Source: Sphaerisporangium sp. TRM90804
Lineage (GTDB): Bacteria > Actinomycetota > Actinomycetes > Streptosporangiales > Streptosporangiaceae
Length of the DNA stretch: 64,000 bases
NCBI RefSeq assembly: GCF_029846175.1
Contig: NZ_JARWAC010000006.1
Location: 1 to 64,000 of the forward strand
Reading direction: 5' to 3'
Shown one piece after another: positions 7,428 through 18,435 of this stretch. The position numbers and the translations under genes are program-made. Every line of letters begins with the position of its first letter. Position 1 is the first letter of the stretch. The notes under the pieces are model-generated. The model worked only from the letters and a program-made list of their open reading frames with translations, was not told the DNA's origin and did no database searches.

Positions 7428-8794
7428 TGACCGAGCACCTCGTCACCATCGTGGTGCGCGACGACCGCGACGTCTTCGCGGTGCGCCGGCTGGGCCGTGA
7501 GGTGGCCGAGGCGGTGGGCCTCGACGATCTCGACCGCATCCGCGTCGGCACCGCGCTGAGCGAGGTCGGCCGCGAGATCGTCGCTGGAGCCCGCGACGCC
7601 GAGGTCACGTTCCGGCTCAACGGCCCCAACGTGCTCGTGGTGAGCATCGACTACTCCCCCGGCGCCGGCGGCATAGCGCCCGCCGGGGTGACGCTCGCCG
7701 GCCGTCTGATGGACATGGTCGACCACGACACCGACCGGCGCACCATCACCATGAGCAAGCGCGTCACCGGCGGGCGCCCGCCCGACAGCGCCTCCCTGGC
7801 CGAGATCCGCGAGCGGCTCGGGGAGCCGATCCCCGAAGGCATGCTGGAGGAGCTGCGCCAGCAGAACCGCGAGCTGGCCGCGGCCCTGGAGGACGCCCAG
7901 GAGCAACGCGAGCGGCTGCTGCACCTCAACGCCGAGCTGGAGGAGACGAACCAGGGCGTGCTGGCCCTGTACAACCAGCTCTCGGAGGAGCTGGAGGAGA
8001 CCAACCGGGGCGTGGTGGCGCTCTACGCCGAGCTGGACGAGAAGTCGGCCCAGCTCCGCGAGGCCAGCGAGGCCAAGAACCGGTTCTGGGCGACGATCAG
8101 CCACGAGCTGCGCACCCCGCTCAACTCGGTGATCGGCCTGGTGCGGCTGCTGCTCGGCCCGGGCGGGGAGGATCTGAGCGAGGAGCAGCACCTGCAGGTC
8201 GAGCTGATCGGCGACTCCGCGCGCACGCTGCTCGCCCTGGTGTCGGAGCTGCTCGACATGGCCAAGGCCGAGTCGGGCCTGCTGACGCCGCAGTTCGCGC
8301 CCGTCGACCTTCCGGCGCTCGCCGACGGGCTGCGCCTCACGCTGCGCCCCACCAGCGGCAGCGAGGGCCTGCGCCTCACCGTCGACGTCTCCCAGGGCCC
8401 GGCCGTCGTGACCACCGACGAGGTGCTGCTCACGCGCATCCTGCGCAACCTGCTCTCCAACGCGCTGAAGTTCACCGCCTCCGGCGAGGTGAGCCTCAAG
8501 GCGGGCATCGAGGACGACACGGTGCTGTTCGTCGTCACCGACACCGGCATCGGCATCCCCGAGCAGTACCAGCACCGCGTGTTCGAGGAGTTCTACCAGG
8601 TGCCCGGCACACTGAAGGCTGACGCGCGGGGCACCGGCCTGGGGCTGCCGTATGCCCGCCGGCTCGCCGAGGCGCTGGGCGGAACGCTGACGCTGGCGAG
8701 CACGCCCGGCGAGGGCACGACGGTGACGGTGCGCCTGCCTCCGGCCCCAGTCGCCGCGGCGGACGGCCCGGGGAGTATCAAAGAGGGACGATGA
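7427..8794 (+). CDS. Histidine kinase with degenerate N-terminal ATPase-like domain
   Basis: 455 residues; ATG 7427 overlaps the previous stop by one base. Residues about 1-115 resemble a GHKL ATPase fold like the two preceding proteins, but I see no DxGxG or glycine lid, so this part is probably non-catalytic. A coiled coil follows (about 130-220) with an internal duplication: EETNQGVLALYNQLSEEL and EETNRGVVALYAELDEK. The kinase core has H-box SHELRTPLNS, N-box NLLSNALKFT, G1 DTGIGIP and G2 GTGLGL. There is no transmembrane segment, so it is cytoplasmic. The likely phospho-acceptor is the receiver of the next gene, whose ATG overlaps this stop by four bases. Confidence 0.88.
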   Translation: MTEHLVTIVVRDDRDVFAVRRLGREVAEAVGLDDLDRIRVGTALSEVGREIVAGARDAEVTFRLNGPNVLVVSIDYSPGAGGIAPAGVTLAGRLMDMVDHDTDRRTITMSKRVTGGRPPDSASLAEIRERLGEPIPEGMLEELRQQNRELAAALEDAQEQRERLLHLNAELEETNQGVLALYNQLSEELEETNRGVVALYAELDEKSAQLREASEAKNRFWATISHELRTPLNSVIGLVRLLLGPGGEDLSEEQHLQVELIGDSARTLLALVSELLDMAKAESGLLTPQFAPVDLPALADGLRLTLRPTSGSEGLRLTVDVSQGPAVVTTDEVLLTRILRNLLSNALKFTASGEVSLKAGIEDDTVLFVVTDTGIGIPEQYQHRVFEEFYQVPGTLKADARGTGLGLPYARRLAEALGGTLTLASTPGEGTTVTVRLPPAPVAAADGPGSIKEGR

Positions 8795-10368
8795 CCGATA
8801 ACTCCAGCACTATCCTCGTGGTGGATGACACGCCGACCAAGCGCTACATCCTGGGGAGCTGGCTGCGTCGCGCGGGCCACGAGGTGGTGGACGCGACCTG
8901 CGGCGAGGAAGCGCTGCGGCTCGTCCGCACGCTCTCGCCCGACCTGGTCGTCCTCGACGTCCGGCTGCCCGACATCAGCGGTTACGAGGTGTGCGAGCGC
9001 ATCAAGGCGGATCCCGTCACGACCGCGATCCCGGTGATCCAGATCTCCGCGCACGCGATCTCGGTGACCGACCGCACGCGCGGCCTCGACCGGGGCGCGG
9101 ACGCCTACATGGTGGAGCCGATCGAACCTGAGGAGTTCATCGCCACCGTGCGGGCGGCGCTGCGGTACTACAACGCCCGCCAGCGCGCCGAACGCATGGC
9201 GCAGCGGTTGCGGCAGCTCACCGAGGTCACCCTGGAGATCAACTCCGCCATCACGCTGGACGAGCTGCTGCGTGTGGCGGTCCAGGGCACCGCCACCATC
9301 CTGGGGCGCCGCAGCGGCGCGCTGGCCATCGGGGTCGACGGGCGGATCCGCCGGTACACCGTGCTGGTGCCGGGTGAGAGGGCGACGTCCCTGGCCGCCC
9401 CGCAGGAGACGCTGGTCAAGATCACTAGCATGGTGCTCGGGGACGCCGCGGGCACCGCCGAGTTCTCGCTGCCGCTGTCGTCCTGGCTGGAGCTGCTGCC
9501 CGACCCCCGCACCCGCGGCGAGTCCTCCGGCGTCGTCTCGCGCACCAAGGCGGGACGCCCTCCGGTCTATCTCGGCGTCGAGAGCACCGACCCGCTCGAC
9601 CCCGACGAGCTCGACATGCTCAAGCAGCTCGGCCAGGCCCTGGCGCTCGCGGTCGACGCGCTGCGCGCCTACGCCGAGGAGCACCTGATCGCGCTCACCC
9701 TGCAGCGCAGCTTCCTGCCGTCGCGCATCCCCGTCGTCCCGGGGCTGGAGGTCGCGGTGCGCTACCAGCCGACCGTCGACAACGTGGAGGTCGGCGGCGA
9801 CTTCTACGACGCGATCCCGCTCGGCGACCGCCTGCTGGTGGCCATCGGCGACGTGCAGGGGCACTCGCTCTACGCGGCCACGGTCATGGCGGAGCTGCGC
9901 CACGGCCTGCGCGCCCTGGCCGTCGTCGGCGCCGACCTGGGCAGGATCATGGGGCGGCTCAACGACATGCTCCGCCGCGACCACCCCAACATGACGGCCA
10001 CCATCTGCCTGATGCTGATCGACCCGGTCAGCGGCGAGGTCGAGATGACCAACGCCGGCCACATCCCGCCGGTGATCGTCAGCGACGGCAAGGCGCGCTA
10101 CCTCGGCTGGGGCAACCTGCTCATCGGCGCGGCGTCGGAGATCTACCGCGTCGACCGGTTCTTCCTGCCGGAACGGTGCGCGGTCCTGCTGTTCACCGAC
10201 GGCCTGATCGAAGACCGCTACATTCCGCTCGACCGGAGCATGGAGGTCGTCCGCCAGATGGCGACCGCGTTCGACAAGGACCCCGAGGTGTTCTGCGACC
10301 GGCTGATCGACCACTTCGGGGCCAGGGAGGACGACGTCGCGGTGGTCGCCCTGCGCCGCACGCGCTGA
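8791..10368 (+). CDS. Response regulator with GAF-like and PP2C (SpoIIE) phosphatase output
   Basis: 525 residues. The N-terminal receiver (about 1-125) has the acidic pair VVDD (residues 10-11) and phospho-acceptor Asp in LVVLDVRLP, but the conserved Lys is replaced by Glu in AYMVEPIEP. A coiled linker and GAF-like region follow (about 140-310), then LQRSFLPSRIP, the usual entry to SpoIIE-type phosphatases. The PP2C domain (about 320-525) keeps VGGDFYD, GDVQGHS, FTDGLIEDR and EDDVAVVALR. Proteins of this layout (RsbU/RsbP-like) dephosphorylate anti-anti-sigma factors. It is the last gene of the operon and is followed by a strong hairpin. No sigma factor or free anti-anti-sigma factor is encoded nearby, so its target is elsewhere. 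Confidence 0.88.
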   Translation: MTDNSSTILVVDDTPTKRYILGSWLRRAGHEVVDATCGEEALRLVRTLSPDLVVLDVRLPDISGYEVCERIKADPVTTAIPVIQISAHAISVTDRTRGLDRGADAYMVEPIEPEEFIATVRAALRYYNARQRAERMAQRLRQLTEVTLEINSAITLDELLRVAVQGTATILGRRSGALAIGVDGRIRRYTVLVPGERATSLAAPQETLVKITSMVLGDAAGTAEFSLPLSSWLELLPDPRTRGESSGVVSRTKAGRPPVYLGVESTDPLDPDELDMLKQLGQALALAVDALRAYAEEHLIALTLQRSFLPSRIPVVPGLEVAVRYQPTVDNVEVGGDFYDAIPLGDRLLVAIGDVQGHSLYAATVMAELRHGLRALAVVGADLGRIMGRLNDMLRRDHPNMTATICLMLIDPVSGEVEMTNAGHIPPVIVSDGKARYLGWGNLLIGAASEIYRVDRFFLPERCAVLLFTDGLIEDRYIPLDRSMEVVRQMATAFDKDPEVFCDRLIDHFGAREDDVAVVALRRTR

Positions 10369-10398
10369 CGCCCCGCCCGGCGTGGCCGGGCGGGGCGT
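10368..10398. terminator. Bidirectional hairpin between the stressosome operon and hflX
   Basis: A perfect 13-bp stem (ACGCCCCGCCCGG at 10368-10380 with its complement at 10386-10398) and a 5-base loop lie between two convergent genes. There is no T-tract, as is common in actinomycetes. Confidence 0.8.
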
Positions 10399-10411
10399 CG
10401 AGGCGGGTGGG

Positions 10412-11827
10412 TCAGACGGTCTCGACCGGCTTGGCGACGCGCTCCAGCTCGGCGTAGAGGCCGGCCGGCACGCGGGCGTGCAGCACGGTGCCGTCGGGCG
10501 TGTGGTCGACGGAGACCACCTCGCCCTCCTGGTGCGCCCGTGCCACCAGGTCGCCGCGGTCGTAGGGCACGAGCAGGTGCACCTCGTGGTCGAGCCGCGG
10601 CAGCTCGCGCTGGATGACGTCGATGAGCTCCTCGATGCCGGCGCCGGTGCGCGCGGAGACGACCACGCTGCGCCGCTCGCGCGTCGCCAGCCTGGCCAGC
10701 ACGACGGGGTCGGCGAGATCGGCCTTGTTGATCACGATGAGCTCGGGGATGCCGGAGGCGCCCTCGATGTCGGCCAGCACCTCGCGGACCGCCGCGATCT
10801 GCGACTCGGGGTCGGGGTGCGAGCCGTCCACGACGTGGACGATGAGATCGGCGTCGCCGACCTCCTCCAGCGTGGAGCGGAACGCCTCGACGAGCTGGTG
10901 CGGCAGGTGCCGGACGAACCCGACGGTGTCGGCGAGCGTGAACAGCCTGCCGTCGGGCGTGCGGGCCTGGCGCACGGTGGGGTCGAGCGTGGCGAACAGA
11001 GCGTCCTCCACCAGCACTCCGGCGCCGGTGAGCCGGTTCAGCAGCGACGACTTGCCGGCGTTGGTGTAACCGGCGATCGCCACCGACGGCACCTCACGCC
11101 GCGTGCGCTTGGACCGCATGGTCTCCCGGGCGACGGACATGCCGCCGATCTGCCTGCGCAGCTTGGCCATGCGCTCGCGGATGCGCCTGCGGTCGAGCTC
11201 GATCTTCGTCTCACCGGGGCCGCGGCCGCCGATGCCGACGCCGCCGGCCGCCCGGCCGCCGACCTGGCGCGACAGGTTGCCGCCCCAGCCGCGCAGGCGC
11301 GGCAGCAGATAGCTGAGCTGGGCCAGCTCGACCTGCGCCTTGCCCTCGCGGCTCTTCGCGTGCTGGGCGAAGATGTCGAGGATCAGCGCCGTGCGGTCGA
11401 TGACCTTGACCTTGACGACCTCTTCGAGCTGGCGGAGCTGGCCGGGGGTCAGCTCGCCGTCGCAGATCACGGTGTCGGCGCCCGTGGACTCCACGATGTC
11501 GCGCAGTTCGACGGCCTTGCCGGAGCCGATGTAGGTGGCGGTGTCGGGACGCTGGCGCCGCTGGATCAGACCTTCCAGCACCTCCGAGCCCGCGGTCTCC
11601 GCCAGCAGCTTCAGCTCCTGCAGGGAGTTCTCGGCGTCGGTCAGGGTGCCGGTGGTCCAGACGCCGACGAGGACGACCCGCTCCAGCCGCAGCTGCCGGT
11701 ACTCGACCTCGGTGATGTCCTGCAGCTCCGTCGACAGGCCCGCCACGCGCCGGAGCGCCTGCCGCTCTTCGAGCTCGTAGTCGCCGTTTGCCGCGTACTC
11801 GCCTGGCTCGTTGTACATGTACGTCAT
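10412..11827 (-). CDS. hflX: Ribosome-associated GTPase HflX
   Basis: HflX is a translational GTPase that binds the 50S subunit and splits stalled ribosomes under stress. The 471-residue protein has the N-terminal HflX domain (TYIGSGKAVEL, VICDGELTPGQLRQLE), the glycine-rich linker GGRGPGETKIELDRRRI, and a GTPase domain with G1 GYTNAGKSS, G3 DTVGFVRHLP and G4 NKADL. Length and motifs are typical. It is convergent with the stressosome operon. About 160 bp upstream ends a DUF4097 lipoprotein gene on the same strand. Actinomycete HflX commonly has such an N-terminal extension with acidic low complexity (here YNEPGEYAANGDYELEE). Confidence 0.95.
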   Translation of the reverse strand: MTYMYNEPGEYAANGDYELEERQALRRVAGLSTELQDITEVEYRQLRLERVVLVGVWTTGTLTDAENSLQELKLLAETAGSEVLEGLIQRRQRPDTATYIGSGKAVELRDIVESTGADTVICDGELTPGQLRQLEEVVKVKVIDRTALILDIFAQHAKSREGKAQVELAQLSYLLPRLRGWGGNLSRQVGGRAAGGVGIGGRGPGETKIELDRRRIRERMAKLRRQIGGMSVARETMRSKRTRREVPSVAIAGYTNAGKSSLLNRLTGAGVLVEDALFATLDPTVRQARTPDGRLFTLADTVGFVRHLPHQLVEAFRSTLEEVGDADLIVHVVDGSHPDPESQIAAVREVLADIEGASGIPELIVINKADLADPVVLARLATRERRSVVVSARTGAGIEELIDVIQRELPRLDHEVHLLVPYDRGDLVARAHQEGEVVSVDHTPDGTVLHARVPAGLYAELERVAKPVETV

Positions 11828-11984
11828 CTCTGTGGCTATTTCGCGCTCCTAGGCGCTCGTGGGTTCACCGCTTCGCAACAGTTCAACACGGGGACCCCTG
11901 CGGTGTCTTCCCCGATGGTGCCACGGCGGCCATCGGGATTCACCTCTTTATCCCCCACCTCGCCCGCGCGTCTCCGGGGAGCGC

Positions 11985-12680
11985 TCAGACCTTGAGCACC
12001 TTCGCGTCGCCCGACCCGGTCTTGACGACGATGCGCCGCGGGGCGGACTCGTCGGTGGTGACCTCGACCTGCCGGCTGCCCGAACCCGTGCTGGTGGTGA
12101 CGTGGTAGGTGCCCTGCGGCACCCACACGGCGCCCGTGCCCGAGCCGGTGCCCACCTTGACGTCGTCGGGCGTGGTGGTGAAGCGGAGCTCGACGTCGCC
12201 CGAACCGGTCTCGGCGATCGCGCGCTTGCCGCCCAGGCCGTTGGCGTCGATCGCCCCGGACCCGGCCTTGGCGTGGACCTCCCCCGACAGGGCCCTCAGG
12301 GTGATGTCCCCCGAGCCGCTGTCCGCGTTGACCCGCAGGCCGCGCGGGACCTCGACCCGGTAGTCGACGCCGCATCCCCAGTCGTTCTCGCCGCAGTTGT
12401 AGTCGAGCAGCAGCGTGCCGCCGTCGACCGGGTGCCGCGTGACCGGCTTGTCGCCCTTCCAGTGCATCGTCTCGACCACCTTCACCGAGGAGCGCGAGGA
12501 CTCGGAGACGACGATGGTGCCCGACCCGCTCTTGACGTGCAGCACGCCGAGCGTGCCGGTGACGTCGTAGGTCTTGGTCTCCTCCTTGGTGGGGGAGGCG
12601 ATGTGCTGAAGGCCGCAGCCGCTGAGGATGAGGCCTGCGCCGAGCACGGCTCCCGCGGCGATGAGGGGTGTCTTCGTCAT
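11985..12680 (-). CDS. DUF4097-type beta-repeat lipoprotein
   Basis: 231 residues from ATG 12680. A lipoprotein signal peptide ends in LILSGC, so it is predicted to be anchored on the outer face of the membrane. The rest is a repetitive beta structure with a Gly-Ser-Gly turn in each strand pair (SGSGTIVV, DSGSGDITL, KAGSGAIDA, ETGSGDVEL, GTGSGTGAV, STGSGSRQV, KTGSGDAKV), as in DUF4097 putative adhesins. Two Cys in the middle (NCGENDWGCGV) could form a disulfide. Function is unknown; it is divergent from the malate synthase operon. Confidence 0.75.
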   Translation of the reverse strand: MTKTPLIAAGAVLGAGLILSGCGLQHIASPTKEETKTYDVTGTLGVLHVKSGSGTIVVSESSRSSVKVVETMHWKGDKPVTRHPVDGGTLLLDYNCGENDWGCGVDYRVEVPRGLRVNADSGSGDITLRALSGEVHAKAGSGAIDANGLGGKRAIAETGSGDVELRFTTTPDDVKVGTGSGTGAVWVPQGTYHVTTSTGSGSRQVEVTTDESAPRRIVVKTGSGDAKVLKV

Positions 12681-12708
12681 GTCTTGAGCGTGGCCCGTGT
12701 GACGGCCC

Positions 12709-12796
12709 GGGCCCATCGGGGAAGGCCCCGAGTGGGCCCTGGCCCGACCCTCAGGGTCGGGGGGCGTTGACCCCTGAGTCGGCCATGAAGTAGCGT
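12709..12796 (+). promoter_or_regulatory. Promoter and inverted repeats upstream of aceB-glcDEF-iclR
   Basis: A sigma70-like promoter TTGACC (12767-12772), 18-bp spacer, TAGCGT (12791-12796) faces aceB. Directly upstream are a perfect 9-bp inverted repeat CCCGACCCT/AGGGTCGGG (12743-12761) and a longer imperfect one (GGGCCCATCGGGG against CCCCGAGTGGGCCC, 12709-12739). The former abuts the -35 box and could be an operator for the IclR regulator encoded at the end of the operon; that link is inference. Confidence 0.55.
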
Positions 12797-12853
12797 CGAT
12801 TCCGCGATTCAGAACTGAGTTTCCGCAGAATGGAAACCATGGAGAGGACGGCC

Positions 12854-14443
12854 ATGGACGGCGTCGAGATCAAGGGCCCCATGCTCGCGGGCTTCGACCA
12901 GATCCTCACCCCCGAGGCGCTGGCCTTCACCGCCGCCCTGCAGCGTGAGTTCGACGGGCGCCGGCGCGAGCTGCTGGAGGCCCGGCGGGCCCGCCAGGCG
13001 AAGCTGTCCGCCGGAGGCACGCTCGACTTCCCGCCCGAGACCGCGTCCGTACGCGAGGACGACGGCTGGCGGGTCGCCGAGCCCGCGCCCGGCCTGGTCG
13101 ACCGCAGGGTCGAGATCACCGGCCCGGTCGACCGGAAGATGACGATCAACGCGCTCAACTCCGGCGCCAAGGTGTGGCTCGCCGACTTCGAGGACGCAAA
13201 CTCCCCGCTGTGGGAGAACGTCGTCAACGGCCAGCTCAATCTGCGCGACGCCCTCGACCGCGAGATCGACTTCGAGGCGGGCGGCAAGAGCTACACGCTG
13301 CGTCCCGACGACGAGCTGGCCACCGTCGTGGTCCGCCCGAGGGGCTGGCACCTCACCGAGAAGCACGTGGAGGTCGACGGCGCCCCCTTCTCCGCCTCGA
13401 TCTTCGACTTCGGCCTGTACTTCTTCCACTGCGCGGACCGCCAGATCGCCAAGGGCCGCGGGCCCTACTTCTACCTGCCCAAGATCGAGTCGCACCTGGA
13501 GGCCCGCCTCTGGAACGACGTGTTCGTGCGTGCGCAGGAGCTCCTGGGCATCCCGCACGGCACGATCAGGGCCACCGTCCTCATCGAGACCTACCCGGCC
13601 GCGTTCGAGATGGAGGAGATCCTCTACGAGCTGCGCGACCACTCGGCGGGGCTCAACGCCGGCCGCTGGGACTACCTCTTCAGCGTGATCAAGTCGTTCC
13701 GCACCCGGGGCCGGGAGTTCCTGCTTCCCGAGCGCAACGCGGTGACCATGACGGCCCCCTTCATGCGCGCCTACACCGAGCTGCTGGTGCGCACCTGCCA
13801 CCGGCGCGGGGCGCACGCGATCGGCGGCATGGCGGCGTTCATCCCCTCGCGCCGCGACCCCGAGGTCAACAAGGTCGCGCTGGAGAAGGTGCGCGCCGAC
13901 AAGTCCCGCGAGTCCGGCGACGGGTTCGACGGCTCGTGGGTGGCCCACCCCGACCTGGTGCCGATCTGCCGTGAGGTGTTCGACTCCGTGCTCGGCGAGC
14001 GGCCCAACCAGCTCGACCGGCTCCGCGAGGACGTCTCGGTGTCGGCCGGCGACCTGCTGGCCGTCTCCAGGACGCCCGGGGACATCACCGAGACCGGCCT
14101 GCGCAACAACGTGGACGTCGCCCTGCGCTACCTGGCCGCCTGGATGGGCGGCACCGGCGCCGCCGCCATCCACAACCTCATGGAGGACGCCGCGACCGCC
14201 GAGATCTCCCGCTCGCAGATCTGGCAGTGGATCCACAACGACATCAAGCTGGCCGACACCGGCGAGGTGGTCACCAGGGAGCTGGTCGAGCGGGTGATCT
14301 CCGAGGAGCTGGCCGCCGTCCGCGAGGAGCCGGGCTACGACGCGGCGCTGTTCGAGCAGGCAGCCGAGCTGTTCAAGGAGGTCGCCCTGGACGACGACTT
14401 CGCCGACTTCCTCACCCTGCCCGCCTACGCCCGCATGCCGTGA
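12854..14443 (+). CDS. aceB: Malate synthase A
   Basis: Condenses glyoxylate and acetyl-CoA to malate. The 529-residue protein matches the AceB (class A) family: [71 protein letters not shown] (split acidic substrate site), [15 protein letters not shown] and the C-terminal [11 protein letters not shown] region. ATG 12854 is preferred because GGAGAGG sits 6 bases before it; in-frame ATGs at 12830 and 12839 would add 5-8 residues. No isocitrate lyase gene accompanies it. It is the first gene of an operon with glycolate oxidase, so glycolate-derived glyoxylate is the probable substrate source. Confidence 0.95.
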   Translation: MDGVEIKGPMLAGFDQILTPEALAFTAALQREFDGRRRELLEARRARQAKLSAGGTLDFPPETASVREDDGWRVAEPAPGLVDRRVEITGPVDRKMTINALNSGAKVWLADFEDANSPLWENVVNGQLNLRDALDREIDFEAGGKSYTLRPDDELATVVVRPRGWHLTEKHVEVDGAPFSASIFDFGLYFFHCADRQIAKGRGPYFYLPKIESHLEARLWNDVFVRAQELLGIPHGTIRATVLIETYPAAFEMEEILYELRDHSAGLNAGRWDYLFSVIKSFRTRGREFLLPERNAVTMTAPFMRAYTELLVRTCHRRGAHAIGGMAAFIPSRRDPEVNKVALEKVRADKSRESGDGFDGSWVAHPDLVPICREVFDSVLGERPNQLDRLREDVSVSAGDLLAVSRTPGDITETGLRNNVDVALRYLAAWMGGTGAAAIHNLMEDAATAEISRSQIWQWIHNDIKLADTGEVVTRELVERVISEELAAVREEPGYDAALFEQAAELFKEVALDDDFADFLTLPAYARMP

Positions 14444-15894
14444 CACCCGCACTGGCCGAGCTGTCCGGCCTCCTCCCCTCCCTGCTGGGCCCCGACGCGG
14501 TGATCACCGACCCGGTGCGGCTGCGCACCTACGAGTGCGACGGGCTGACCTACCACCGGGCGACGCCGGCGATCGTGGTGCTGCCGGAGACCGCCGAGCA
14601 GGTGGCGGCCGTCGTCACCGAGTGCGTGCGCACCGGCACGCCGTTCGTGGCCCGGGGCTCGGGCACCGGCCTGTCCGGCGGCGCCCTGCCACGCACCGAC
14701 GGCGTGCTGATCGTCACCTCGCGCATGCGCCGGGTGCTGTCGGTGGACGCCGGGAACCGGCGCGCGGTCGTGGAGCCGGGGGTGACCAACCTGGCGATCA
14801 CCGAGGCGGCGCGGCCGTACGGCTACTACTACGCCCCCGACCCCTCCAGCCAGCAGATCTGCTCGATCGGCGGCAACGTCGCCGAGAACTCCGGCGGCGC
14901 GCACTGCCTGAAGTACGGCTTCACGGTCAACCACGTCCTGGCCGTCGAGCTGGTCACCCCGGACGGCGAGATCGTGTGGCTCGACACCATGGATCCCGGT
15001 TACGACCTGCTCGGGGCCTTCATCGGCTCGGAGGGCACGCTCGGCATCGCCACGAAGATCGTCGTGCGGCTCACGCGGGCGCCCGAGGTGGTGACCACGC
15101 TCCTGGCCGCCTTCCCCGACGTCGAGTCCGGCGGGGTGGCCGTGTCGGCGATCATCGCGGCCGGCATCGTGCCCGCCGCGATCGAGATGATGGACGCGCT
15201 GGCGATCGAGGCCGCCGAGGCCGCGGTGCGCTGCGACTACCCGGCCGGGGCCGGGGCGGTGCTCATCGTCGAGCTCGACGGGCCGGGCGCCGAGGTGGCC
15301 GGCCAGTTCGCGCGGGTCGAGGCCATCTGCCGCGACAGCGGGGCCTTCGAGCTGCGCGTCGCCGACGACCCCGACCGCCGGGCGGCGATCTGGAAGGGCC
15401 GCCGGTCGGCGTTCGCGGCGGTGGGCCGCATCAGCCCCGCATACCTCGTGCAGGACGGCGTGGTGCCGAGGACGGCACTGCCCGCCGTATTGGCCGGCAT
15501 CGAGGAGCTGTCGGCGCGGTACGGGGTGCGCGTGGCCAACGTCTTCCACGCCGGCGACGGCAACCTGCACCCGCTGGTGCTGTTCGACGACCGTGAGGAG
15601 GGCGCGGGCGAGCGCGCGGAGCAGGTGTCCGCCGAGATCCTCGACCTGTGCCTGGCGCACGGCGGGTCGATCACCGGGGAGCACGGCGTCGGCGTGGACA
15701 AGTCCCGGTACATGCCGAAGATGTTCACCGCCGAAGACCTGGACACCATGCAGCTCGTGCGGTGCGCCTTCGACCCCCGGGGGCTGTCCAACCCCGGCAA
15801 GATCTTCCCCACGCCCCGGCTCTGCGGCGAGGCGCCGGGCGTGCGCAAGGGCCCGCACCCCCTGGTGGCCTCCGGAGAGGTGGACCTGTTCTGA
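14440..15894 (+). CDS. glcD: Glycolate oxidase, FAD-binding subunit GlcD
   Basis: Oxidises glycolate to glyoxylate with GlcE and GlcF. The 484-residue protein begins at GTG 14440, which overlaps the aceB stop (GTGA). The FAD-binding PCMH domain contains [16 protein letters not shown] and [19 protein letters not shown]. The C-terminal FAD-oxidase domain contains [14 protein letters not shown] and [13 protein letters not shown], the usual metal and flavin site residues of the GlcD/D-lactate dehydrogenase family. D-lactate is an alternative substrate for such proteins, but the operon with aceB favours glycolate. Confidence 0.92.
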   Translation: MTPALAELSGLLPSLLGPDAVITDPVRLRTYECDGLTYHRATPAIVVLPETAEQVAAVVTECVRTGTPFVARGSGTGLSGGALPRTDGVLIVTSRMRRVLSVDAGNRRAVVEPGVTNLAITEAARPYGYYYAPDPSSQQICSIGGNVAENSGGAHCLKYGFTVNHVLAVELVTPDGEIVWLDTMDPGYDLLGAFIGSEGTLGIATKIVVRLTRAPEVVTTLLAAFPDVESGGVAVSAIIAAGIVPAAIEMMDALAIEAAEAAVRCDYPAGAGAVLIVELDGPGAEVAGQFARVEAICRDSGAFELRVADDPDRRAAIWKGRRSAFAAVGRISPAYLVQDGVVPRTALPAVLAGIEELSARYGVRVANVFHAGDGNLHPLVLFDDREEGAGERAEQVSAEILDLCLAHGGSITGEHGVGVDKSRYMPKMFTAEDLDTMQLVRCAFDPRGLSNPGKIFPTPRLCGEAPGVRKGPHPLVASGEVDLF

Positions 15895-15946
15895 TGCTCC
15901 CGTCTCCCCCCGCCCACGCCCCCGCGCCGCTCCCGGGCGGGCCGAG

Positions 15947-17166
15947 GTGAACGCCGGCGAGGCGCTGGCCGCGAGCGGCGTGACGGTCCGCGCGGCCGGG
16001 CCCGGCGACGCCGTCGCCGGCGCGTCGCCCCGCTGGGTCGCCCTGCCCGCCACCACCGCCGAGGTCGCGGCCGTCATGGGCGCCGCCGCCGAGCACGGCC
16101 TGGCCGTCGTCCCGGTGGGCGGCGGCACCAAGCTCGGCTGGGGCGACCCTCCCGAACGCTGCGACCTTCTGCTGGACACCCGCCGCCTGAACCGGGTGCT
16201 GGAGCACGCGGCGGGCGACCTCGTCGTGCGGGCGCAGGCCGGCGTGACCATGCGGGCCCTCGCCGGGACGCTCGGCACGGCGGGGCAGGAACTCGCCCTC
16301 GACGTGCCGCACGAGGGGGCCACCGTCGGCGGAACCCTCGCCGCCGCCACGGCGGGCCCGCGCCGGCTGCGGTACGGCACCGCCCGCGACCTGCTGATCG
16401 GCGTCACCGTGGTGCTGGCCGACGGCACGACGGCGCGGTCGGGCGGCAAGGTCGTCAAGAACGTCGCCGGCTACGACCTGGGCAAGCTGTTCACCGGCTC
16501 GCTCGGCACGCTGGGCGTCGTCGCCGAGGCGACGTTCCGCCTGCACCCGCTGCCCGCCGCCCGCGCCTGGATCACCGCCGACGCCGACGCCGGCACGATC
16601 GGCGCGGTCGCGGCCCTGGCGGGCTCCCAGCTCGAACCCAGCGCCCTGGAGGCCGACCTGCCCGGGGCCGGCGCACCGGGCACGGTGGCCGCGTTGTTCG
16701 AGGGCGCGGCGGCCGACGAGCGGGCCAAGGCCGCCGCCGAGCTGGTGGGCGCCGGAGCGCCCGCCGCCGAGCCGCCCGCGTGGTGGGGACGGCTGCCGGG
16801 CGAGGAGTTCCTGCTCGAACTGCGCGTGCTCCCCGCGGCCGTCCCCGGCGCGTTGGAGGCCGTCGCGCGGGCGGCCGAGGCGGCCGATCTCCGTCCACGT
16901 CTTCGCGGGTCGGTGGCCTCGGCCGTCCTGCACCTGGCGCTGCCCGCGGACACCCCCGCCCGGGCCGCCGAGGCCTTCGTCCCGGCCCTGCGGGCGGCTC
17001 TGGCCGCCCACGGCGGCAGACTGGTGGTGTGGACGGCGCCGCGCGAGGTCGCCGCGCGCCTGGACCGCTGGGGGCCCGCCGGGGCCGCCACGCTGATGGG
17101 CCGGGTCAAGGAGCGCTTCGACCCCGGCGGCCGGATGTCGCCGGGACGGCTGAGGAGCGGACGGTG

Positions 17167-17167
<1 letters not shown>
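15947..17167 (+). CDS. glcE: Glycolate oxidase, FAD-binding subunit GlcE
   Basis: 406 residues from GTG 15947. It is a shorter PCMH flavoprotein with PVGGGTKLGWG near the N-terminus, GATVGGTLAAATAGPRRLRYG, and SGGKVVKNVAGYDLGKLFTG. The C-terminus, MGRVKERFDPGGRMSPGRL, is typical of GlcE. It lacks the longer catalytic half of GlcD and serves as the second flavin subunit. The start has no clear ribosome site; a 52-bp gap follows glcD. Its stop overlaps the glcF start by one base. Confidence 0.9.

Positions 17168-18431
<1,264 letters not shown>

Positions 18432-18435
<4 letters not shown>

Noticed and set aside
8593-10314. 573-codon open frame antisense to the receiver-PP2C gene
   Set aside because: No recognisable domain, and the sense gene is complete and coupled in its operon.
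12830-12853. Earlier malate synthase starts at 12830 and 12839
   Set aside because: The GGAGAGG at 12841-12847 fits ATG 12854, and the earlier starts have no ribosome site.
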